This document shows positions 35,672 through 44,953 of a stretch of 64,000 nt of DNA, piece after piece. How positions within the stretch are numbered: the first letter of the stretch is position 1; each line of letters starts with the position of its first letter. Source of the DNA: Microcoleus sp. CAWBG506 (lineage in GTDB: Bacteria > Cyanobacteriota > Cyanobacteriia > Cyanobacteriales > Microcoleaceae); contig JAHREW010000006.1 in the NCBI GenBank assembly GCA_020883125.1, forward strand, positions 62,001 to 126,000. Reading direction: 5' to 3'. The notes beneath the pieces were generated by a model that did no database searches, was not told where the DNA came from, and worked only from the letters and a program-made list of their open reading frames with translations. Position numbers and translations under genes: made by a program.

Positions 35672-37342
35672 TTAGTTATTCGTTGGTTGTTGGTTGTTCA
35701 CTCTAATAATCAATAACCAATACCCTATTCCCAATGCCCTATTCCCTATGCCGCCAATTGCCGCCAAAATTAGCCAGCTTATAGTATTCACTCGAAAATC
35801 AAACACGGTGACATCTACGGTGTTAAATAGGGTGCAGGCTGCGAAAGCTAATAAATAACTGAAGAAAATTAGCCGATCGCCTGAATTATAGTCTTGACAA
35901 ATTACCGCATTCGTGATATAAATATCTTGAGAATTTGCCTCAGTTTGCTGTGTCGGTATTGGCGACGGTTGAATATCCACAGGAAAATGCGATCGCCAAT
36001 TCAACAACAGCAAAACACCCCTAGCCAAAATCCACCCAACTAAACCCAAAAAAAACAGCGTTACTGGTATTCCCGTTTCCGCAGTCAGCATCAGTATCAA
36101 ACTGTGAGGATGACCAAGCCATTCGTGCATTTGAGCTTCATAAAGAGCCGTAAAATTTCGCAATCCCCAACCAGTCCAAGGACGTTGCTGAGTCATCGAC
36201 CAAGCAAATTGCCATTGAGTAGTTCTTAAAGTCGCTGTCGGTCGATTGGGAAACATCTCATCGGTGAGTCTCGCCCAGAAAAAAGCCGGGATAATTGTTC
36301 GTAAATATTGCCGCAAAGGTTGCGGACCAAAAGCTGACAAAAAAACTGCACCAACAGCACTAAAAACCGCAGCTAATAATTTTTTCCAACCTGCATAAAC
36401 AGCAAAAGCCACAGCAGCCAAAACTGCCAATCCCCAAGCATTACGAGAATTAGTAAAAATCAAGCAAACAGCATTTCCCACCACTGCAAAAGTTAAAAAC
36501 AGGAATTCGGCATTGAGAATTGGAAATCGGGAATTGGGAATTGGGAATTGGGAATTGGGAATTGGCAGTTCCTTACTTGTTTCCCTTATCCTTATTCCCT
36601 CATCTTTATTCCTTATTCCCTCATCTTTATTCCTTATTCCCTCATCTTTATTCCTTATTCCTTCTTCCCTTATCCTTCTTCCCTTATCCTTCTTCCTTCT
36701 TCCTTCTTCCTTATTCCTTATTCCTTCAATACACAATCCCAAAGCTAAAATAAAAACAATAGTTAGATAACAAGCTAAAATATTGGCATACATAAATACA
36801 GAAGCCATCCTACCAGGAGGATTCCCTGTGGGTTCGAGTACCCAGCCAAAAACGGGCTGTAATTGAACAATGCCACTCCAACCTAAAAATTGCTGTCCCA
36901 AACCCAAAATCATGACTGGAATTGAACTAATTACTATTATCCAAGACAATTGCCGCAATTGAGTGGGAGTTTGAATTAAACGACTGAATGCCACAAAAAA
37001 TATAAAAAACGGCAAGAAATTTCCTAACCCTAAAAAAGCCTCGATGTGGTCGTTAGCAAAAACCGCCGTGATGACTAGCAACACGCTGAGAATTGCGAAG
37101 CCTCGATTCACCGGGTGAGTGCTAATTTGGCTAAATTTTTGTTGGGAACAAGTGCCGATTAATCCCAGGAAGATTCCTAAAGCTCCCAAAATCGGAATTA
37201 CCGGAAAAATCAGCACTCCCAATTGAGCGAAATTCCAAGGGATTTGCAGGTTGCGATCGGGATGTTTTTGAAGTCGAGATTTGAGATTTTCTACTGTCAG
37301 TTTTACACCTAATTTTAACCGTTTTTTGCTATTCACCGACAC
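35672..37342 (-). CDS. O-antigen ligase/polymerase-like membrane protein with repeat insert
   Basis: A 556-residue polytopic membrane protein with a Wzy_C-type region: [20 protein letters not shown] and [20 protein letters not shown], including the conserved periplasmic His. It would ligate or polymerise surface glycan units, or act as an IctB-like relative. Residues about 203-278 are a low-complexity insert (repeated GIRNKDE, then [10 protein letters not shown]), translated from intergenic-type tandem repeats. The insert lies between two hydrophobic segments, so it forms an enlarged loop. The frame is kept throughout. Confidence 0.88.
   Translation of the reverse strand: MSVNSKKRLKLGVKLTVENLKSRLQKHPDRNLQIPWNFAQLGVLIFPVIPILGALGIFLGLIGTCSQQKFSQISTHPVNRGFAILSVLLVITAVFANDHIEAFLGLGNFLPFFIFFVAFSRLIQTPTQLRQLSWIIVISSIPVMILGLGQQFLGWSGIVQLQPVFGWVLEPTGNPPGRMASVFMYANILACYLTIVFILALGLCIEGIRNKEEGRRKKDKGRRIREEGIRNKDEGIRNKDEGIRNKDEGIRIRETSKELPIPNSQFPIPNSRFPILNAEFLFLTFAVVGNAVCLIFTNSRNAWGLAVLAAVAFAVYAGWKKLLAAVFSAVGAVFLSAFGPQPLRQYLRTIIPAFFWARLTDEMFPNRPTATLRTTQWQFAWSMTQQRPWTGWGLRNFTALYEAQMHEWLGHPHSLILMLTAETGIPVTLFFLGLVGWILARGVLLLLNWRSHFPVDIQPSPIPTQQTEANSQDIYITNAVICQDYNSGDRLIFFSYLLAFAACTLFNTVDVTVFDFRVNTISWLILAAIGGIGNRALGIGYWLLIIRVNNQQPTNN
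36506..36740 (-). repeat. Heptamer and 21-mer repeats inside a coding region
   Basis: On the plus strand, GGGAATT heptamers (about 36530-36565) are followed by three copies of a 21-mer containing TTATTCCTTATTCCCTCATC (36600-36660), then CTTCTTC-type repeats. All are read through in frame by the ligase-like gene. Confidence 0.95.
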
Positions 37343-37372
37343 TCCTAGTCTAAAATCTACAATCTCAAATCT

Positions 37373-38218
37373 TTAGGCTAATTCCCAGGTGCATTCCGAT
37401 CGCGTTAACCGAATTTGAGCCAAGGCAAAAATGGTAGGAATAATCCGACTATAATTAGTTGAAATCGAGCGCCAGCCTAAATCAGCTAAAAACCACGTCC
37501 ACAACACCGGGCCGAGAAATGAAAACACACTCCGCGTCACACCGTAACGAGCAGCACTTGTGGCCATAGAGCGTCGGGCAGTCTGAATTGCGACATAATT
37601 TTGAAACTGGGTTGCTGCGGCTGTTCCACCTGCGATCGCTGCTTGTTTTGCCATTTCATAGGTGGCAAAGTGCAGTGCAAATTGATGGGCCATGAGTTTG
37701 AGTAAAACTGGTTTGACGATGGAACTAACAGCTAAAGCGCTGCCACCTTTGAACAGTAAACCCAAGGGGTCTTTTTCCGCAGAAATTGGCAGAGGTTCCG
37801 AGAGTTTCGACTCGACAATTGCTCGCTGTACTCGTACAGTCAATGCTTGTTTTTCTTGGGAAGGTAACTGCTTCCATGCGCGACCCATTAAGTGCAAAAA
37901 TACTTCTGCTTCTAAGTCGGTGGTTGACAACTGTTTGGGATAGGGAATTTTGAGATAGCGACAAACTTGAATTAGGGCTTGTCTGTAAGTTACTTGTTCA
38001 GTCCCTCCTCTGAGTACCGTCAATCCGTCGGCTGAGAGGTAGCGAAACCGTTGTTCTAGGGCATCTAGCCAAGCTTCGCGATCGCGACTTTGGACATCGA
38101 TCGGTGCGGGGGTTTGCACGTAATCTAAAGGGTTAAACCTGCGGCTGAACAGGAGTTCTGTGAGTTGTTGCAATTCTTCTTCTGTAGCCAATTCTAGCGC
38201 TGCTCTGAGTTCGTCCAA
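37373..38218 (-). CDS. YaaW-family protein
   Basis: A 281-residue protein with the layout of the YaaW (UPF0174) family. The N-terminus is MDELRAALELATEEELQQLTELLF, then a helical middle (LSTTDLEAEVFLHLMGRAWK). A hydrophobic C-terminal half follows, with Gly/Ala-rich stretches (AAIAGGTAAATQF) and a possible membrane segment (VFSFLGPVLWTWFLADLGWR). Its function is not established. It lies 30 bp upstream of the ligase-like gene on the same strand and is probably cotranscribed. Confidence 0.8.
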   Translation of the reverse strand: MDELRAALELATEEELQQLTELLFSRRFNPLDYVQTPAPIDVQSRDREAWLDALEQRFRYLSADGLTVLRGGTEQVTYRQALIQVCRYLKIPYPKQLSTTDLEAEVFLHLMGRAWKQLPSQEKQALTVRVQRAIVESKLSEPLPISAEKDPLGLLFKGGSALAVSSIVKPVLLKLMAHQFALHFATYEMAKQAAIAGGTAAATQFQNYVAIQTARRSMATSAARYGVTRSVFSFLGPVLWTWFLADLGWRSISTNYSRIIPTIFALAQIRLTRSECTWELA

Positions 38219-38571
38219 GATTTTTGCCCTCCCTGATGGGATTTTAGATTTGAGATTTTGGATTGCTGTTGTTTGACAACGATCGGGTTGGAAAATTTGC
38301 CTACAGTGGCATTTTTTTAACTGGTCTTAATCACGGATTCGTGCTGTCCTTAATTCTACTACTTGGTGCGGGGCGATGGCGGGGAGGCGCCCTAGCTAGG
38401 ACTGTCAGCGCTTGGCCGCTTGTTGAAATATGGCACAGAAACTTCCCCCGCAGCCTTTAAGCTGATAAGTGGACATCTGGTAAAAAGCTAGTCTTGGGTG
38501 GGCCCAATGCCTATCCCACAAGAGTTTTTGGAGATGTCTCATGACTAATGACTATTGACTATTGACTAATT
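38219..38571. other. Intergenic divergent region, no gene seen
   Basis: 353 bp between two divergent genes. A few TTTTAGATTTGAGATT words lie at the left. A 65-codon frame is not credible. Confidence 0.5.
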
Positions 38572-39618
38572 ATGTTTGATGTTGCGGTGATTGGTGCTGG
38601 TATGGCGGGGCTGAGTTGCGCTCAACAGTTGCGCTTGGCTGGTTATTCTGTGGTGGTTGTGGAAAAATCTCGCGGTGTGGGCGGCAGAGTTGCTACTCGC
38701 CGTGTTAATGGTACTAGGGCCGATCATGGGGCTCGCTATCTCGAATCCCAGGGGGATGCGGTGCAGGGGTTAATTGATGTTTTGGTCGATCGCGATATCC
38801 TGAAACTGTGGACTGATACTGTTGGGGAATTTCGAGAGGGAGAAAATGGAGTCGGGGGAGAGGTTTTTTCGATTCCCAGGGACTGTTATGTTGCACCTGC
38901 GGGAATGAATGCTGTAGGTAAGTACCTGGCTGAGGGTTTAGAAATTTGGTCTGGGCGTCGCGTAGAAGCTATTTCTACTACAGATAACCAAAGGTGGCAT
39001 CTTTCTCTGGAAGTTACTGATGACAATTTTAACAAGCCTCAAGAATTGATTGCTAAGGCGATCGTAGTCGCAATTCCTGCACCCCAAGCTTTACTGTTTT
39101 TAAAGGCAGACCTGGGATTTTCGCCAGATTTTCTTGACAAATTGCACTCGGTTAATTATGACGCTTGCATTACGGTTATGGCTGGCTATCCTGCGGAACG
39201 CCAACCAGATTTGAGTAATCTAAATTACCCGTGGAAAACTGTTGATTTTCGAGATAATTCTGATTTAGCTTGGATTGGTTTTGATAGTAGCAAGCGACTG
39301 GAATCGCCTCAGCCTGTGTTTGTGGTTCACAGTAGTGCAAGTTTTGCCGATCGCTATTTTGATGCTACGGATTTGCCTAGTGTGGGTCAACAATTGCTCG
39401 ATCGCACTTCTGAATATTTGATGCCTTGGCTAAAACAGCCTGAATGGTTGCAGGTTCACCGTTGGCGCTATGCTTTTTGTCGAAATCCTTTGCCTGTTTC
39501 TTGTTTGGCTGCTGAGGGGACTTTACCCTTAGTTTGTGCAGGGGATTTGTGCGGGGGAAATCAAATTGAAGGTGCTTTGCGATCGGGTTTTGCCGCCGCT
39601 AATTGGGTCAAATCATAA
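38572..39618 (+). CDS. FAD-dependent amine-oxidase-like oxidoreductase
   Basis: A 348-residue flavoprotein. The N-terminal dinucleotide-binding motif is AVIGAGMAGLSCAQQLRLAG, followed by VVVEKSRGVGGRVATRRVN, which binds FAD. The C-terminal FAD-contact motif is LPLVCAGDLCGGNQIEGALR. This pattern matches the renalase/NAD(P)-binding amine oxidase group found widely in cyanobacteria. The substrate is unknown. It is a single gene with no operon partner, followed by the IS605-type element. Confidence 0.88.
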   Translation: MFDVAVIGAGMAGLSCAQQLRLAGYSVVVVEKSRGVGGRVATRRVNGTRADHGARYLESQGDAVQGLIDVLVDRDILKLWTDTVGEFREGENGVGGEVFSIPRDCYVAPAGMNAVGKYLAEGLEIWSGRRVEAISTTDNQRWHLSLEVTDDNFNKPQELIAKAIVVAIPAPQALLFLKADLGFSPDFLDKLHSVNYDACITVMAGYPAERQPDLSNLNYPWKTVDFRDNSDLAWIGFDSSKRLESPQPVFVVHSSASFADRYFDATDLPSVGQQLLDRTSEYLMPWLKQPEWLQVHRWRYAFCRNPLPVSCLAAEGTLPLVCAGDLCGGNQIEGALRSGFAAANWVKS

Positions 39619-39701
39619 GAAAAGGATGGGAGTGTCGAAACGAGCGTGTCTTCAGACCTGAGAGGAAACACGACACAGGGGAATTTATTCCCCTTGAAAT
39701 A

Positions 39702-39815
39702 TTAGTTTACTAAATGATGTGGATCTTCCATATATTTTTTAACAGTTTCGCTGCTGATATTACCAGCACTGCTAACAAAATAACTACTTGTCCACAAGCT
39801 AGGTAATTTTAGCAA
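39702..39815 (-). pseudogene. tnpA: C-terminal remnant of IS200-type Y1 transposase TnpA
   Basis: The minus strand reads LLKLPSLWTSSYFVSSAGNI followed by SSETVKKYMEDPHHLVN and a stop, the typical end of IS200/IS605 TnpA. The catalytic Tyr would be further upstream and is lost, and no start is present. Its divergent orientation to tnpB matches the IS605 gene order. Confidence 0.85.
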
Positions 39816-39968
39816 GTGTGGAAATTATTTTCTCAATAAATTACTAGACCTACCCTTAAATGCTTTACATGATTATGGGTTCTGTATTCTGGTAGAGGGA
39901 GCATATTTATTTAATTTGGGGTTGACAGAATCACTATAGTTGATTACCATAAAGAGGTCAAGAAAATC

Positions 39969-41255
39969 GTGATAGTCGAATTAATGGCTAAAATAATAGG
40001 AGTGCAGCAAATCTTGTTGTCTCTAGATCCAGAAACCCGTGCGTTGATAGAATATCTTTGTCAACAATCAGGTAAATTGTACAATACAGGGATTTATTTC
40101 GCTCGTCAAACATTATTTAAGACAGGTAAATTATTAACGGGAAAGTTTGATTTAGCATTTGAACCATCGGTATCAAAATCTTTGTTGGCACAATCAATGC
40201 CATCAACACCGATGCAGCAGACCTTAATGTCGGTAACAGAAGCATTCAAATCTTTCAAGAATTTGAGAGATTTACATAAAAAAGGTCAATTACATTTTCG
40301 ACCCAAACCTCCTGGTTATCTCAATGGTTCTAAACTATTCAAAGTTGCTTACCCTAATTCTGGGGGACAAAAGCCAACGTTAATTAACGGTCTACTTAGG
40401 TTGGCCCTGGGACTAACAGTTAAAAGATGGTTTGGGGTATCTGAATTTTTCTTGCCTATGCCATCAAATCTTGATTATTCTAAGGTTAAAGAATTTACTA
40501 TTCTTCCTAAGAATGGTGCTTTTTATTTAGAAATGTCTTATGAAGCAGAGAAACAAAACCATGAATTAGATATCAACCAAGCGTTGTCTATTGACCTGGG
40601 AACTGCCGATAATTTAGCAGCTTGTGTTGATACCTTGGGAAATTCTTTTTTAGTTGATGCTAGAGTGATGAAAGCTAGGAATCAACTTGGGAACAAAAAA
40701 GTATCAACTCGTAAAGAAGGTAAGCCTCAAGGATATTGGGATAATTGGTTAGATCGTGTAACCCGTAAACGCAATCACCAAATGCGTGATGGGATTAATA
40801 AAGCAGCCAAACTAATTGTTAGCCACTGTCTTAAATATGGTATTGGAACCTTGGTGATGGGTTGGAATGAAGGGTTTAAAATTAATGCTAATTTGGGTAA
40901 TTTGAATAATCAAAAGTTTGTTCAAATGCCTTTAGGTAAACTAAAATCCCGCGTCAAACAACTTGGTAATTTACACGGGATTAAATTTGTTGAAACTGAG
41001 GAAGCCTACACTTCAAAAGCTAGTTTCTTGGATGGAGACTCCCTACCCAAATACGGTGAAAAACCGATGGGGTGGAAAGCATCTGGAAACAGAATTAAGC
41101 GTGGACTTTATTGGACTGCTGATGGTTTTGTTGTTAATGCTGACCTGAATGGGGCAACCAATATTTTAAGAAAAGTATCGGGAAGATTAGGTTTGTCGCT
41201 TGATCAACTCAGTAGACGATCTTTGGCAATCGTAGCGAGAATTAGATTAAGCTAA
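39969..41255 (+). CDS. tnpB: TnpB RNA-guided nuclease (IS605 type)
   Basis: A 428-residue TnpB. The RuvC-I Asp is in ALSIDLGTADNLA (Asp209) and the RuvC-III Asp in VVNADLNGATNIL (Asp392). At the canonical RuvC-II position the sequence is TLVMGWNEGFK rather than an IxxEdL motif, and a Glu pair occurs at 344-345 in VETEEAYTSKASFLDGD. The zinc-finger CxxC pairs are missing. It differs strongly from the IS607 TnpB at 5160 but shares these features. The reading frame is complete. The ATG at 39993 (MAKIIGVQQ) is an alternative start 8 codons in. Confidence 0.92.
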   Translation: MIVELMAKIIGVQQILLSLDPETRALIEYLCQQSGKLYNTGIYFARQTLFKTGKLLTGKFDLAFEPSVSKSLLAQSMPSTPMQQTLMSVTEAFKSFKNLRDLHKKGQLHFRPKPPGYLNGSKLFKVAYPNSGGQKPTLINGLLRLALGLTVKRWFGVSEFFLPMPSNLDYSKVKEFTILPKNGAFYLEMSYEAEKQNHELDINQALSIDLGTADNLAACVDTLGNSFLVDARVMKARNQLGNKKVSTRKEGKPQGYWDNWLDRVTRKRNHQMRDGINKAAKLIVSHCLKYGIGTLVMGWNEGFKINANLGNLNNQKFVQMPLGKLKSRVKQLGNLHGIKFVETEEAYTSKASFLDGDSLPKYGEKPMGWKASGNRIKRGLYWTADGFVVNADLNGATNILRKVSGRLGLSLDQLSRRSLAIVARIRLS

Positions 41256-41295
41256 TTCTGTCCGCAGAATCTCAGCGTCTTCAGACCTGAGAGTG

Positions 41296-42210
41296 TCAAT
41301 GATTAATCAGATAAAAGTCGATCGCGGGCAAGAGTAAAGTCACAAAATAGTAAACTAACGGTGCTGTAAAAACATAACTGTCAGTGCGATCGAGAATGCC
41401 ACCGTGACCGGGGATCAACTGCCCCGAATCCTTAACACCGGCATCTCGCTTCATCATCGACTCAGTTAAATCTCCCAACAAACTGGCAACACCAATCAAC
41501 AGACCAAAAGCAGCCCCAGTATAGGGCCAGCCAGGCCAATTCAAATACCAAGACCCGGCGGCGGCGACTGCTATACTGCCACAAACTCCAAACACGGCAC
41601 CTTCAACCGTCTTTTTCGGGCTGATGTGGGAGAGGGTAGTGCGGCCGAAGAATTTGCCGACAAAATAAGCGCCAATGTCCGCAGCCCAGATGCAAAGGAA
41701 AGCCAGAAGTAGGGAAGTTAGTCCCAAGGAGATATGACTGATATCCATCCAAGACTGGGGATAAATGTGAGTTAGCGAATTGCTGGCGACTGCTTGGCCA
41801 AATCCAGTTGTAGCTTGATAAACTGGGTCAAGTCCGACTCGCAGCCTGATCCAATAGCTGGGCAAATAACCGCCGTAGAACAATCCTAAGATTGAAGCGG
41901 CAATATCGGCGATCGTCGATAGCTTAGGCTGGAACAGCAGGTAGAAACAGATGAAGGTTCCCGCTAGGGGAAACATAGCATCTACCAGTTGCGGTGCAAG
42001 GGCGGCCGTAATTAGCAGAACTTGACTGACAACTAAGGTAGTTTTGGCAGCAGGTGCAATGCCCTTAGCCCTGGCTAGTTGAAAATATTCTAATTGGCCT
42101 AGGTAGACGATGATCCCGAAGCCGACGGTGAAGTACCATCCGCCCAATATAATCATTCCCAAAGCAAGGACGATCGCAACTATTCCACTGACGATACGAG
42201 ACCACGGCAT
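41296..42210 (-). CDS. cdsA: Phosphatidate cytidylyltransferase
   Basis: A 304-residue integral membrane enzyme making CDP-diacylglycerol for phosphatidylglycerol synthesis. The family signature is SPKKTVEGAVFG with LLGDLTESMMKRDAGVKDSG and HGGILDRTDSYVFTAPLVYY. About eight hydrophobic segments are present. I choose the ATG at 42210 (MPWSRIVSGIVAIV); a longer frame would add 32 residues translated from TTTGGATTT-type repeats, which are not credible. The 3' end lies 2 bp from the IS605-type element. Confidence 0.95.
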   Translation of the reverse strand: MPWSRIVSGIVAIVLALGMIILGGWYFTVGFGIIVYLGQLEYFQLARAKGIAPAAKTTLVVSQVLLITAALAPQLVDAMFPLAGTFICFYLLFQPKLSTIADIAASILGLFYGGYLPSYWIRLRVGLDPVYQATTGFGQAVASNSLTHIYPQSWMDISHISLGLTSLLLAFLCIWAADIGAYFVGKFFGRTTLSHISPKKTVEGAVFGVCGSIAVAAAGSWYLNWPGWPYTGAAFGLLIGVASLLGDLTESMMKRDAGVKDSGQLIPGHGGILDRTDSYVFTAPLVYYFVTLLLPAIDFYLINH

Positions 42211-42623
42211 AAAATGAAATTCTCTTGCAGACGGGGGCGGGTGATTCGATTTTGGATTTTGGATTTTAGATTTTGGATTTTTGTAGGGCACGGGTTCTTC
42301 CCCCATCAGTCATCCAAATATCTCAAGTCACGCGGTCAATCGAGTTATGTTTGCCCTTAATCTTAGTATGAAGGTTAACGGGACTTAAAAAAGGTTAAGA
42401 ATTACATTTTAGGCATGGGAATGGGGCATTGGGCAACCAGCCCCTTGGGGGGAGCTGGGCGGGGGGTGATATTAATTACAGCTTGTATCGGAATGATTAA
42501 ACCACAGAGGACACAGAGGACACAGAGAAAGAGAAGAGAGAAATAATAATTCCGATGTCAACGGATTTGATATGACTTCTTCTTCCTTCTTCCTTCTTCT
42601 GTCTTCCTTCTTCCTTCTTCCTT
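42211..42623. repeat. Intergenic region with several simple repeats
   Basis: It contains TTTTGGATTTTAGA repeats (about 42241-42281), ACACAGAGG repeats (about 42503-42528) and CTTCTTCC repeats that run up to the cbiT stop (about 42578-42623). No gene is seen. Confidence 0.8.
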
Positions 42624-43217
42624 CTAATCTAGCTTTTCGCCACTGAGAATAAATATGGGATTGACAGCGGCAAAGGTTTGACTTAGCCCACGAGTCTCTA
42701 GGCGGTTGACGGCGGACTGAACTACTTCAATGTTGCGGACTTGCAATTGGGCGAAGCTTTCGGAAAGGGCGTAAAGATTCTCTAAATTGCTGGCGGTGGC
42801 GACAATTCGACCCTGGGGTTGCAAGTACGCCCAGACTTCTTGGACAATGGCTTTAATGGGCCGGCCTCCTTCTATGCAAACTCGGTGAGGGGGGTGGGAC
42901 AGATTTTTGAGGCATTCCGGGGCGCTACCTTCTATGACTTCTACGTTGTTGAGCTCGAAGCGATCGCAATTTCTGCGAATCAAGTTGGCCACCTCTTCAT
43001 CTCTTTCGATGGCGATAATTTGACCTTTGGGACATAACAAACCTGTTTCTACGGCGATCGTACCAGTACCTGCGCCAATGTCCCAAACCACTGAGTCTGC
43101 TTGTAGCCGTAGGTAAGAAATTAACAGCAGTCGGACTTCTCGTTTACTCATGGGAATACCCGGTAAACGTTCAAATAAATCGTCTGGGATACCAGGAGTG
43201 ACGTAGGGCCAAAGCAT
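42624..43217 (-). CDS. cbiT: Precorrin-6B C12/C15 methyltransferase subunit CbiT
   Basis: A 197-residue SAM methyltransferase of cobalamin biosynthesis. It begins with the characteristic PGIPDDLFERLPGIPMSKRE, then the SAM-binding loop VVWDIGAGTGTIAVETGLL, IAIERDEEVANLIRRNCDRF and GSAPECL. The length fits a stand-alone CbiT without the fused CbiE domain. No other cobalamin gene is nearby and I see no cobalamin riboswitch upstream. Confidence 0.93.
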   Translation of the reverse strand: MLWPYVTPGIPDDLFERLPGIPMSKREVRLLLISYLRLQADSVVWDIGAGTGTIAVETGLLCPKGQIIAIERDEEVANLIRRNCDRFELNNVEVIEGSAPECLKNLSHPPHRVCIEGGRPIKAIVQEVWAYLQPQGRIVATASNLENLYALSESFAQLQVRNIEVVQSAVNRLETRGLSQTFAAVNPIFILSGEKLD

Positions 43218-43310
43218 AGTTGTTCTATTTTAGATTTTAAATTCCAGCCAAGCCGCAGTTGGAAATGAGGAATCAGTAACAATTCTCGCCATTTCGCCCA
43301 GCCTTAATAT

Positions 43311-44831
43311 TTACTTTCGCACAACGTTGAGATTTTGGAGGTGGGTATCGCTGCAACCTGTGATTTTGCCACCGGCGGAGTGGATTTGTTTGAGGTATTC
43401 CAGGGCTTTTTGGGTAATGATTTCACCGGGCATCAACACAGGTATGCCTGGGGGATAAGGACAGATGAGTTCGGCACTGAGTCGATCGACTGCTTTGTCT
43501 GCTGCTATGGTTTCCGTTGGGGAAAAGAAGGCCTCGCGGGGGGAGAGTGGAGGAGGGGGAAAGTGGGGGAGTGGGAGAGTGGGGGATGGGGAGAGTGAGG
43601 GATAGGAAAAATCTTGTTTCTTCCTTCCCCCATTCTCCCCTTGGGAGTCACGAGGGAGGGGTTCTTCTTCCTTCTCCTTCCTTCCAGCTAAAAAAGTACA
43701 AGCTTTAACTAAATTGTCAATATCTGATTCGGTATTTCCCAAGCTGATAATAAATGTGAGATGTTGTGGCATTGGCAATTCTGCGGTAACGCCAAGTTGA
43801 GAGTGCAGAATTTCATCTGCTGCAAATCCTGTGATTCCCAAGTCAGATACTTTTACTGTCAGTCGCGTGCGGTCTAAATCGACAAAACCGGGTGTATTTA
43901 ATGTTTCTAAAACTGATAAACCTGGAATTTTATTGATTGCCGATCGCGCTTTTTTTGCTAATAGTAAAGTTTGGGCCATCAACTGTTCGCCGTGGAGGGC
44001 AATTTGTTGACGGGCGGAGTCTAGGGATGCTAATAATATGTAACTCGGACTGGTGGATTGTACTAACTGTAAAGCTCTATTTAATTTTTGGATATCTATC
44101 CTCGAACCCTTGACATGGAGCATTGATGCTTGTGTCATTGCACCGAGAGTTTTGTGGATTGATTGTACTGTTAAATCAGCACCGGCTGATAGTGCTGGTT
44201 CTGGCAAGTTGCGATGAAAGTTGAAGTGTGCGCCGTGGGCTTCATCTACTAATAATGGTATGTTGTATTGATGGGTAATTTTGGCGATCGCCCGCAAATC
44301 TCCACAGACGCCGTGATAGGTTGGGTAAAGCACCATGACTGCTTTGGCATCGGGATGCTGTGTTAATGCTGCTGCGGTGGCTTCTGGGGTGATGCAGTTG
44401 GCAATATCCCAATCCGAGTTGTACTCTGGATTCACAAAAATGGGAATTGCGCCGGATAAAATCAAACCAGAAATTGCCGATTGATGGATGTTTCGAGGTA
44501 GGATAATTTTATCTCCTGGGCCGCAAGTTGCGACAATTGCCGCGATGATTCCGCAAGTCGAACCGTTTGCTAAAAACCAAGTATGTTCGGCCCCAAATGC
44601 CTCAGCAGCTAAATTTTGAGCTTCTGCAATTACGCCCTCTGGATTAAAGAGATTATCTAATTCTGGCAATTCGGGGAGGTCCGATCGAAATACTTGTGGC
44701 CCTAATAACTCAACTAACCGCCCTGAGATTCCTTGACCGCCTTTGTGTCCGGGGGCGTAAAATGGGGAGTGATGGTGATTGGTGCGATCGCGCAAAGCAT
44801 CTAATAAAGGCGTGTTTGTTTGAGAGTTCAT
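43311..44831 (-). CDS. Orn/Lys/Arg decarboxylase-family PLP enzyme with repeat insert
   Basis: A 506-residue fold-type I PLP enzyme. The Lys that binds PLP is in ADLTVQSIHKTLGAMTQAS (about residue 227), preceded by LLVDEAHGAHF. GHKGGQGISGRL at the N-terminus is typical of the short cyanobacterial decarboxylases. The C-terminal domain ends ELICPYPPGIPVLMPGE. Between these, residues about 381-441 form a Pro/Ser/Lys-rich low-complexity insert (PSLSPSPTLPLPHFPPPPL) translated from simple repeats. Substrate (arginine, lysine or ornithine) cannot be decided. It is 93 bp upstream of cbiT on the same strand. Confidence 0.92.
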   Translation of the reverse strand: MNSQTNTPLLDALRDRTNHHHSPFYAPGHKGGQGISGRLVELLGPQVFRSDLPELPELDNLFNPEGVIAEAQNLAAEAFGAEHTWFLANGSTCGIIAAIVATCGPGDKIILPRNIHQSAISGLILSGAIPIFVNPEYNSDWDIANCITPEATAAALTQHPDAKAVMVLYPTYHGVCGDLRAIAKITHQYNIPLLVDEAHGAHFNFHRNLPEPALSAGADLTVQSIHKTLGAMTQASMLHVKGSRIDIQKLNRALQLVQSTSPSYILLASLDSARQQIALHGEQLMAQTLLLAKKARSAINKIPGLSVLETLNTPGFVDLDRTRLTVKVSDLGITGFAADEILHSQLGVTAELPMPQHLTFIISLGNTESDIDNLVKACTFLAGRKEKEEEPLPRDSQGENGGRKKQDFSYPSLSPSPTLPLPHFPPPPLSPREAFFSPTETIAADKAVDRLSAELICPYPPGIPVLMPGEIITQKALEYLKQIHSAGGKITGCSDTHLQNLNVVRK

Positions 44832-44953
44832 CCCTGATTTGTTTCATCCTGAGTTGATTATTTGAGAGGGGCTTGAGTTTTGGCTAAGCTGTGTGCAATT
44901 TTTGGGAATTTCTCGGCAACGACTGTTAATAATCATCTCTTTGAATTGCCGAA

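Larger units (their letters stand above)
39648..41293 (+). mobile_element. IS200/IS605-type element with tnpB and a relict tnpA
   Basis: An intact tnpB and a 37-codon remnant of a divergent Y1 transposase tnpA lie between two copies of GTCTTCAGACCTGAGAG (39648-39664 and 41277-41293). That 17-base word contains the near-palindrome TCAGACCTGA. The boundaries are set from these copies and remain tentative, since IS605 ends are hairpins rather than terminal repeats. Without tnpA the element cannot move by itself. Confidence 0.75.

Noticed and set aside
42211-42306. Longer start for cdsA (32 extra residues)
   Set aside because: The extension (KNPKSKIQNPKS) is a translation of TTTTGGATTT repeats and is not part of the family.
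43217-43310. Cobalamin riboswitch upstream of cbiT
   Set aside because: The 93-bp gap is too short and lacks the B12-box.
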